NCBI GenBank assembly: GCA_020630795.1
Contig: JAHDIK010000001.1
Location: forward strand, 184,888-248,887
From: Colwellia sp.
GTDB lineage: Bacteria; Pseudomonadota; Gammaproteobacteria; Enterobacterales; Alteromonadaceae
DNA length: 64,000 nucleotides
Direction of reading: 5' to 3'
Notes under the pieces: generated by a model
Database searches by the model: none
What the model saw: the letters and a program-made list of their open reading frames with translations, nothing else
What the model was told of the DNA's origin: nothing
Shown here: piece after piece, positions 58,631 through 64,000 of the stretch
How the letters are laid out: every line of letters begins with the position of its first letter
How positions within the stretch are numbered: the first letter of the stretch is position 1
Made by a program: the position numbers and the translations under genes

Positions 58631-58695
58631 ATTTAAACCATTAATGAAATAAGAACGACAATATATACAGATAATAATGATTAAAACGGAAAGTT

Positions 58696-60948
58696 ATGTT
58701 TATTCGTAACATGTTTATTGTTTGTATTGCTTCGTATTCCTTCGCTACTAGCGCCGAACAAACTACTACACGAGATATAAGTCAGCTAATACATGCCGAA
58801 GCCCAAATAACGGTTGATGGAATTCTTGATGAAGACGTTTGGAAAAACGCAACGAGAATGGAGCTCAAATACGATAATACTCACGGAGAGTCTCAATCTG
58901 CTAAAGTAAAAACAGAAATGTTTTTATATGAAAACGGCAAATCTCTTAATATTGCATTTAAAGCATATGATCCAAACCCTGAGCTTATTCGAGCTTCATT
59001 ACGTAACAGAGATGACATTTGGTTAGATGATAACGTTGGAGTCATCATTGATTCGTTTAATGATGAGCGAGCAGGTGTAGAATTTTTTGTAAACCCTTTA
59101 GGTGCTCAAGCCGAAGGAACTATGACCGACACCAATGGTTGGGATGGCGATGGCTCATGGGACGCTATTTGGAATAGTGCAGGAAAGCTAACCGATTTTG
59201 GTTATGTAGTTGAAATGAGTATTCCGTTTTCTTCACTGCGTTTTCCAGAGTCGAATGATGAACTTGTATGGAACATTGCTGGCTGGCGTAATCATCCTCG
59301 CGACATTAAGAGCCGTTTAGCAACGTATCAACGCGACCGAAATATTAAATGTAATTTATGCCAATTCGGTCAAATCAAAGGTTTTAAAAATGTAAAACCT
59401 AGTAAAAATTTACAAATTACGCCTACGATCACCGCGTCAAGAGTGGACGAACGAGAAACACCACGTGGAGATTGGACCGAAGGAGATATAGATGTTGAGC
59501 CGGGAATAGACGTTCGTTGGGGAATAACACAAGACATGGTGTTAAATGCAACGTTAAACCCCGACTTCTCTCAGGTTGAAGCTGATTCAGGCCAATTAGA
59601 TATAAACACCACTAACGCACTTTTTTACCGTGAAAAAAGACCTTTTTTCTTAGACGGTTCTAGTTATTTTGATACAAGTCGTTTAAACCTTGTACATACT
59701 CGAAATATTGCTGATCCAGACTACGGAATAAAGCTTACAGGTAAAACAAACGATCATTCATATGGTCTTATTGTAGCTGATGATCAGAACACGTCTTTTT
59801 TAATGCCAGGAAGATCTAGCTCAGATGTAGCTACGCTTGATCGAAAATCAACAGTCGCGATTGGCCGTTATAAAGTCGATGTTGGAGATCGTAGTAATGT
59901 GGGTGTGCTTGTTACCAATAGGGAAGGTGAAGACTATAGCAACACAGTATTGTCGATTGATGGTAATTATGGGTTATCTGACGTAGACAGTATTCGTTAC
60001 CAAGTGGCGCGTTCAGAAACAAATAATCCTTTTGTAGTTCAAGACGAATTTGAAAATGATAATGGAGATGCAATCGCGTCAGAGCAAAGTGGTGACGCGT
60101 TGAGTGTTATTTATAACCGACGCACTAAAAACTACAAATTAGTTGCTGCTTACGATAATCGTGACGAAGACTTTCGAGCTGATATGGGCTTTGTTCGTAA
60201 AGTGAATTTTGAGCGCATCGTATTAGGTGGAGGGCAGTTTTGGTATGGCGAAGCTGACAGCTTAATTAATCAATGGGGCTACTCAACCGACTGGGATAAG
60301 TCTTACGATCAAAGCGGTAAAATGATTGAAGAAGAGTTTGAAATTTTTGGTTGGATGGAAGGCGCAAAACAATCATTTAGTGAATTTGGTTTAGTCGCTA
60401 GAGAGCGGCTTTACGACGGCGAATATTTTGATGAAAAACAAGCTATGTTGTTTGCAAAAGCTATTCCTATTGCAGGTCTACAAGTAGAAGCATTCACTAA
60501 AATAGGTAAACAAATTGATTATGCCAATACGCGATTAGGCGATGTATTTGTTTTTGAACCGGAGGTTATGTGGGATGTTAACCAACATCTACAAGTAAAC
60601 TTAAGCCACGAATATAGCCAACTTGATATTGACGGCTCAAGACTATATACCGCAAACCTAACGGATATGCGTATTGGTTATCAGTTTGATATGCGTAGTA
60701 CGTTAAAACTCGTTTTACAATATACCAAAGTAGATCGCGATGTAGACATGTATTTAGATAAAGACGATTTACCTGACGCAGTAAGCCGATATTTCTCAAC
60801 ACAGCTCATTTACTCATACAAAATCAATCCACAAACACTGTTTTATATTGGTTATTCAGATGGTGGCGACCAAGACAACGAGTTTAATAAACTTGAGCGA
60901 AACCAACGAACGGTATTCACTAAGTTTAGTTATGCATGGCAAATGTAG
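58696..60948 (+). CDS. DUF5916 protein: CBM9-like N-terminus plus beta-barrel-like C-terminus
   Basis: This 750-residue exported protein has a signal peptide (about 1-20), a CBM9-like domain (about 25-215; ITVDGILDEDVWKNAT, LNIAFKAYDPNP, VEMSIPFSSLRF), and a long C-terminal region (DUF5916) with alternating strands, FSQVEADSGQLDINTTNALFYREKR as the junction (given here as its landmark), and a C-terminus ending FTKFSYAWQM like an outer-membrane barrel. Function is unknown; relatives often occur beside peptidases or carbohydrate loci. It lies 128 bases after ovoA, with a hairpin between, so probably separate. Confidence 0.8.
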   Translation: MFIRNMFIVCIASYSFATSAEQTTTRDISQLIHAEAQITVDGILDEDVWKNATRMELKYDNTHGESQSAKVKTEMFLYENGKSLNIAFKAYDPNPELIRASLRNRDDIWLDDNVGVIIDSFNDERAGVEFFVNPLGAQAEGTMTDTNGWDGDGSWDAIWNSAGKLTDFGYVVEMSIPFSSLRFPESNDELVWNIAGWRNHPRDIKSRLATYQRDRNIKCNLCQFGQIKGFKNVKPSKNLQITPTITASRVDERETPRGDWTEGDIDVEPGIDVRWGITQDMVLNATLNPDFSQVEADSGQLDINTTNALFYREKRPFFLDGSSYFDTSRLNLVHTRNIADPDYGIKLTGKTNDHSYGLIVADDQNTSFLMPGRSSSDVATLDRKSTVAIGRYKVDVGDRSNVGVLVTNREGEDYSNTVLSIDGNYGLSDVDSIRYQVARSETNNPFVVQDEFENDNGDAIASEQSGDALSVIYNRRTKNYKLVAAYDNRDEDFRADMGFVRKVNFERIVLGGGQFWYGEADSLINQWGYSTDWDKSYDQSGKMIEEEFEIFGWMEGAKQSFSEFGLVARERLYDGEYFDEKQAMLFAKAIPIAGLQVEAFTKIGKQIDYANTRLGDVFVFEPEVMWDVNQHLQVNLSHEYSQLDIDGSRLYTANLTDMRIGYQFDMRSTLKLVLQYTKVDRDVDMYLDKDDLPDAVSRYFSTQLIYSYKINPQTLFYIGYSDGGDQDNEFNKLERNQRTVFTKFSYAWQM

Positions 60949-61061
60949 ATTAATAGCACCTTGCTTTTAATTCTTATGGAGTGGTTAGTCGAAGTTTGAG
61001 TAGCAAACGTTAAACTATTTCGATAATGTAGTTTACATATGACTATTCAAGGACAGCAACA

Positions 61062-61766
61062 ATGATAACGTTACACAGTTTTGGACCAGTTTTTGGGGTG
61101 ATGGATGCGAGCCCTTTTGTGGTAAAGGTAGACTTATTTTTACGTGCTGCGCAATTAGAGTACAACGTTAAGGTTGGTGCTGGTTACTTGAAGAAGTCTC
61201 CTAAAGGAAAGCTCCCTTTTATCGTCGATGACGGTGAAAAAATAGGTGATTCGGCGTTTATTCTTGAACACCTTAAAAGCAAATATCACATAGATTTAGA
61301 TAGTCACTTAACTGAACAAGAAAGAGCTACGAGCTATTTAATCAATAAGTCGATTGAAGAAAACCTTTATTGGTGCCTTGTGTATTCTCGATGGGCTGAC
61401 GATAAAACTTGGCCTATTGCCAAAGAAGCTTTTTTTGCGGGAGTTCCGTTTCCTGTTAGCGCAATTGTTCCTAGTATTATTCGTAAAGGAGTGATTAAAA
61501 ACTTACATGGTCAGGGTATTTCACGACATTCACATGATGAAGTGTTGCAAATAACAGATAAATCATTGTCAGCACTTTCTGTGTTACTCGGGGAAAATAG
61601 TTACTTTTTTGGCGACAAAATATCAACTTGCGATGTTAGTGCCTATGCTATTTTATGTCAGTTTTACTTGGTTGATTACACAAGCGAATTTAACGCGCTG
61701 GCACAGAAATATGGTAACCTAAAAGCTTATTGTGAACGCATACAAAGCGAGTATTATGCTTCGTAA
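61062..61766 (+). CDS. Glutathione S-transferase/metaxin-like protein
   Basis: This 234-residue protein has a thioredoxin-fold N-terminal domain (about 1-80; SPFVVKVDLFLRAAQLEY, SPKGKLPFIVDDG with the cis-Pro, IGDSAFILEHLKSKY) and an all-helical C-terminal domain with a late FFGDKISTCDVSAYAIL segment. This matches the GST group close to metaxin/FAXC proteins. No catalytic Cys is visible near the N-terminus, so the glutathione-activating residue is unclear. AGGA lies 8 bases before the ATG. It lies 37 bases before the RecQ-family gene. Confidence 0.8.
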   Translation: MITLHSFGPVFGVMDASPFVVKVDLFLRAAQLEYNVKVGAGYLKKSPKGKLPFIVDDGEKIGDSAFILEHLKSKYHIDLDSHLTEQERATSYLINKSIEENLYWCLVYSRWADDKTWPIAKEAFFAGVPFPVSAIVPSIIRKGVIKNLHGQGISRHSHDEVLQITDKSLSALSVLLGENSYFFGDKISTCDVSAYAILCQFYLVDYTSEFNALAQKYGNLKAYCERIQSEYYAS

Positions 61767-61803
61767 AAATGTTCAAATTATTAGTAGCCCATAGGAACTT
61801 TCA

Positions 61804-63762
61804 TTGTCATTACTGTCTAGCTTACAATCGCATTTTGGTTTTCAATCTTTTCGAGAAGGGCAAGAACAAACTATCAATCAGGTGGTTAATGGTAACTCCT
61901 CATTAGCCATCTTCCCTACAGGTTCAGGCAAGTCGTTGTGTTATCAGTTGAGTGCACTTCATTTACCGCATTTAACATTGGTGGTTTCTCCGTTGTTAGC
62001 GTTAATGAAAGATCAGCTTTCGTTTTTAGCGACGAAAGGTATCGCTGCGGCGAGTATTGATTCAACATTGACCGCCGAACAGCACCAGCAAGTTATTCGC
62101 GATGTAAAAAACGGCAAAATTAAAATTTTAATGATCTCGGTTGAGCGTTTTAAAAATGAACGTTTTAGGCAATTTATTTCGTCGGTGCCTATATCTCAAT
62201 TGGTTGTTGACGAAGCGCATTGTATTTCAGAGTGGGGTCATAACTTTAGACCCGATTATTTGAAGTTACCAGCCTATAAAAATGAATTAAATATTCCGCA
62301 GGTATTGCTGTTAACGGCAACGGCTAATGCAAAAGTTAAACGAGACATGGCGAATAAGTTTAGCATTGCTCAAGAGCATATTGTTCAAACCGGCTTTTAC
62401 CGAAAAAATTTAGACTTGTCAGTAGTACCTGTAGCCGAACAAGATAAAAATAACCAACTTAGCCAAACGATTCTGCGACAACATGGTTGCGGTATTGTTT
62501 ATGTAACGTTACAACACACGGCTGAAACTGTAGCAGCATACTTGCAAGGGCAGGGTATTAATGCTGAAGCATACCACGCAGGCTTTGTTGATGATAAAAG
62601 ACAGTCAATTCAACAACGATTTATGGACGGTAAAGTTCAAGTTATGGTGGCAACCATTGCTTTTGGTATGGGAATTGATAAATCTGATATACGATTTGTA
62701 ATCCATTACGATTTACCTAAATCCATTGAAAATTACAGTCAGGAAATAGGCCGTGCAGGTCGCGATGGTGAAGCTTCTACCTGTATCACATTGGCTAACC
62801 TTGATAGTTTGCATACCATCGAAAACTTTGTGTACGGCGATACCCCTAGTTTAAAAAGTATTGAAATGCTAATTGAACATATTGCTGAGCAAACATCTGA
62901 TGCTCGTTTATCTAATGTAAATACTAGCCAATGGGAAATGCAAACTTATAGCCTTTCCAGCGATATGAACATTAGGCAACTTCCCTTAAAAACCTTGCTT
63001 GTGCAATTAGAGTTAATGGGTGTATTGCTGCCTCAATTTTCATATTTTGCAGAGTTTAAATTTAAGTTTGTTGCCGATAAAGAAGACATACTCAATAGGT
63101 TTGAAGGTGAACGAAAAGCCTTTTTAACTGCTATTTTTTCACATACAAAGTTTAAAAAAGTGTGGGGCGAGCCGAACTTTGAAAGTTTACATGAACACTA
63201 TCAATGCGATAGATCTCGTGTTGTTAGCGCATTAGATTATTTGAATGAGCTCGATTTGATCGCCCTTGAAACCAAAAAAATGACAGAGGTGTATCAGGTT
63301 AACTTAGCGAAACTTCATCAGTCTACTTTAGCTCAAACGCTTTGTGAGTATTTTAAGCAGAAAGAAGAAAGTGAAATTACCCGTATTGCCTCGTTAATTC
63401 GTTTTTTTGAATTAGATTCTTGTTTGAGTTGGAATTTGTCTAGATATTTTGATGATCAAAATACCCCTCAACGTTGTGAGCATTGTTCTGTTTGCAGAGG
63501 AAATAAGGCTATATTAAGTTATTCACAGCAACTTACATGGCCAACAAATGAAGAAATTGTGAGTGCGTGCCATGAATTACGCAATCATTTATCTTCTGAA
63601 AATTCAGCACTAGAACTGAATACATATTGTCAATTTTTGGTGGGGTTAACGGTCCCTTTATTTACGCGTAAAAAGTTGAAAAAGCTAAATGATTTTGGTT
63701 TGTGCCAAACATTAAAATACAGTGATGTGCGAGATAAATTAATTTCGTTGAATATTACGTGA
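61804..63762 (+). CDS. RecQ-family ATP-dependent DNA helicase
   Basis: This 652-residue helicase has SF2 motifs in order: FREGQEQTINQVV, Walker A FPTGSGKSLCYQL, DEAHCISEWGHNFRPDY (DEAH and the aromatic-rich loop), LLTATANAKV, MVATIAFGMGID, and QEIGRAGRDG. A zinc-type cluster CEHCSVC lies near residue 560 rather than directly after the helicase core as in RecQ, and no HRDC domain is evident. It is thus a divergent paralogue rather than canonical RecQ. The TTG start has AGGAA seven bases upstream. Confidence 0.87.
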   Translation: MSLLSSLQSHFGFQSFREGQEQTINQVVNGNSSLAIFPTGSGKSLCYQLSALHLPHLTLVVSPLLALMKDQLSFLATKGIAAASIDSTLTAEQHQQVIRDVKNGKIKILMISVERFKNERFRQFISSVPISQLVVDEAHCISEWGHNFRPDYLKLPAYKNELNIPQVLLLTATANAKVKRDMANKFSIAQEHIVQTGFYRKNLDLSVVPVAEQDKNNQLSQTILRQHGCGIVYVTLQHTAETVAAYLQGQGINAEAYHAGFVDDKRQSIQQRFMDGKVQVMVATIAFGMGIDKSDIRFVIHYDLPKSIENYSQEIGRAGRDGEASTCITLANLDSLHTIENFVYGDTPSLKSIEMLIEHIAEQTSDARLSNVNTSQWEMQTYSLSSDMNIRQLPLKTLLVQLELMGVLLPQFSYFAEFKFKFVADKEDILNRFEGERKAFLTAIFSHTKFKKVWGEPNFESLHEHYQCDRSRVVSALDYLNELDLIALETKKMTEVYQVNLAKLHQSTLAQTLCEYFKQKEESEITRIASLIRFFELDSCLSWNLSRYFDDQNTPQRCEHCSVCRGNKAILSYSQQLTWPTNEEIVSACHELRNHLSSENSALELNTYCQFLVGLTVPLFTRKKLKKLNDFGLCQTLKYSDVRDKLISLNIT

Positions 63763-63826
63763 CTGTATTTCGCGATTGTTCAGGTTTTATTTTTGAATAA
63801 CGTTATGAAAGCTATTTTGAAAGGTA

Positions 63827-63859
63827 AAGCCAACCTACTTTATTGGGATAGGTTGGCTT
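63827..63859. terminator. Hairpin between the RecQ-family gene and slyD
   Basis: AAGCCAACCTA / TAGGTTGGCTT are perfect 11-bp arms with an 11-base loop between convergent genes. T-runs are short (TTT on the minus strand), so it is probably a shared but suboptimal terminator. Confidence 0.6.
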
Positions 63860-63874
63860 GTTATGTAGCTTAAA

Positions 63875-64000
63875 TTATGACTTTTTCTCGCAGTTGTCAT
63901 CATCACAACAACTGCTTTTAGTATGAACATGCCCATGTTCTAATTCTTCAGCGGTAGCATCGCGAACTTCCAATACTTCTACTTCAAACTTTAATTCAAT
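63875..64000 (-). CDS. slyD: SlyD-type FKBP prolyl isomerase, C-terminal end only
   Basis: Forty-one codons before a TAA on the minus strand are open to the window edge. The translation ends [20 protein letters not shown] followed by a short metal-binding-type tail with CCDDDNC. This matches the end of the SlyD FKBP domain (V-R-x-A-T-x-E-E-x-x-H-G-H-V-H) with a shortened His/Cys tail. SlyD is a cytoplasmic peptidyl-prolyl isomerase and nickel-binding chaperone. The rest of the gene lies beyond the window. Confidence 0.85.
   Translation of the reverse strand: MELKFEVEVLEVRDATAEELEHGHVHTKSSCCDDDNCEKKS

Overview
The window is chromosomal DNA from an AT-rich marine gammaproteobacterium. Gene order and protein families (lptD-surA-pdxA-rsmA-apaG-apaH, ispB | rplU-rpmA-obgE, rapA, DUF3581, DUF2797, DUF3530, a PTS-free nag cluster with TonB receptor and halogenases) point to Alteromonadales, most like Colwelliaceae (Colwellia/Thalassotalea). 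This placement is inferred from protein character, not from a database search. No phage, IS element, tRNA, rRNA or CRISPR array was seen.

Layout. 1-8 kb: small and poorly known proteins (PGPGW membrane protein, a MaoC-like DUF3581, GIY-YIG protein, DUF2797, HDOD), the glnK-amt nitrogen operon with a sigma-54 promoter and NtrC-like sites, a 2H phosphoesterase and a DyP peroxidase. 7.6-13 kb: argR | mdh, ispB | rplU-rpmA-obgE, folA. 13-31 kb: a chemoreceptor, the outer-membrane/ribosome maintenance operon lptD-surA-pdxA-rsmA-apaG-apaH, divergent amgK-murU (peptidoglycan sugar salvage) and djlA, then DUF3530, rluA, rapA and phoH. 31-37 kb: an accessory locus with a PAS-AraC regulator, a GntP-type permease, a GMC oxidoreductase with its small subunit, and a DUF1080 lipoprotein, probably for oxidation and cleavage of a sugar or glycoside through 3-keto intermediates. 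37-51 kb: a chitin/GlcNAc regulon (nagP, nagA, nagB-II, nagK, GH20 hexosaminidase, TonB receptor, LacI regulator) containing two flavin-dependent halogenase homologues. Four copies of a TGACAGCGTTRTCA-like palindrome mark the two promoter regions. 51-64 kb: TPR-GGDEF protein, secreted M28 peptidase, an ovothiol locus (ovoA preceded by a glutamine-synthetase-fold protein), a DUF5916 outer-membrane-type protein, a GST-like protein, a RecQ-family helicase and the 3' end of slyD.

How the parts work together. GlcNAc oligomers would enter through the TonB receptor, be cut by the GH20 lipoprotein, cross the inner membrane by NagP, then be phosphorylated (NagK), deacetylated (NagA) and deaminated (NagB-II), with the LacI protein (NagR) controlling both transcription units. 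AmgK-MurU provides a separate route that recycles amino sugars into UDP-MurNAc. The most unusual pairings are the GS-like protein with OvoA, which recalls the egtA-egtB pair of ergothioneine synthesis, and the halogenase pair inside the GlcNAc regulon.
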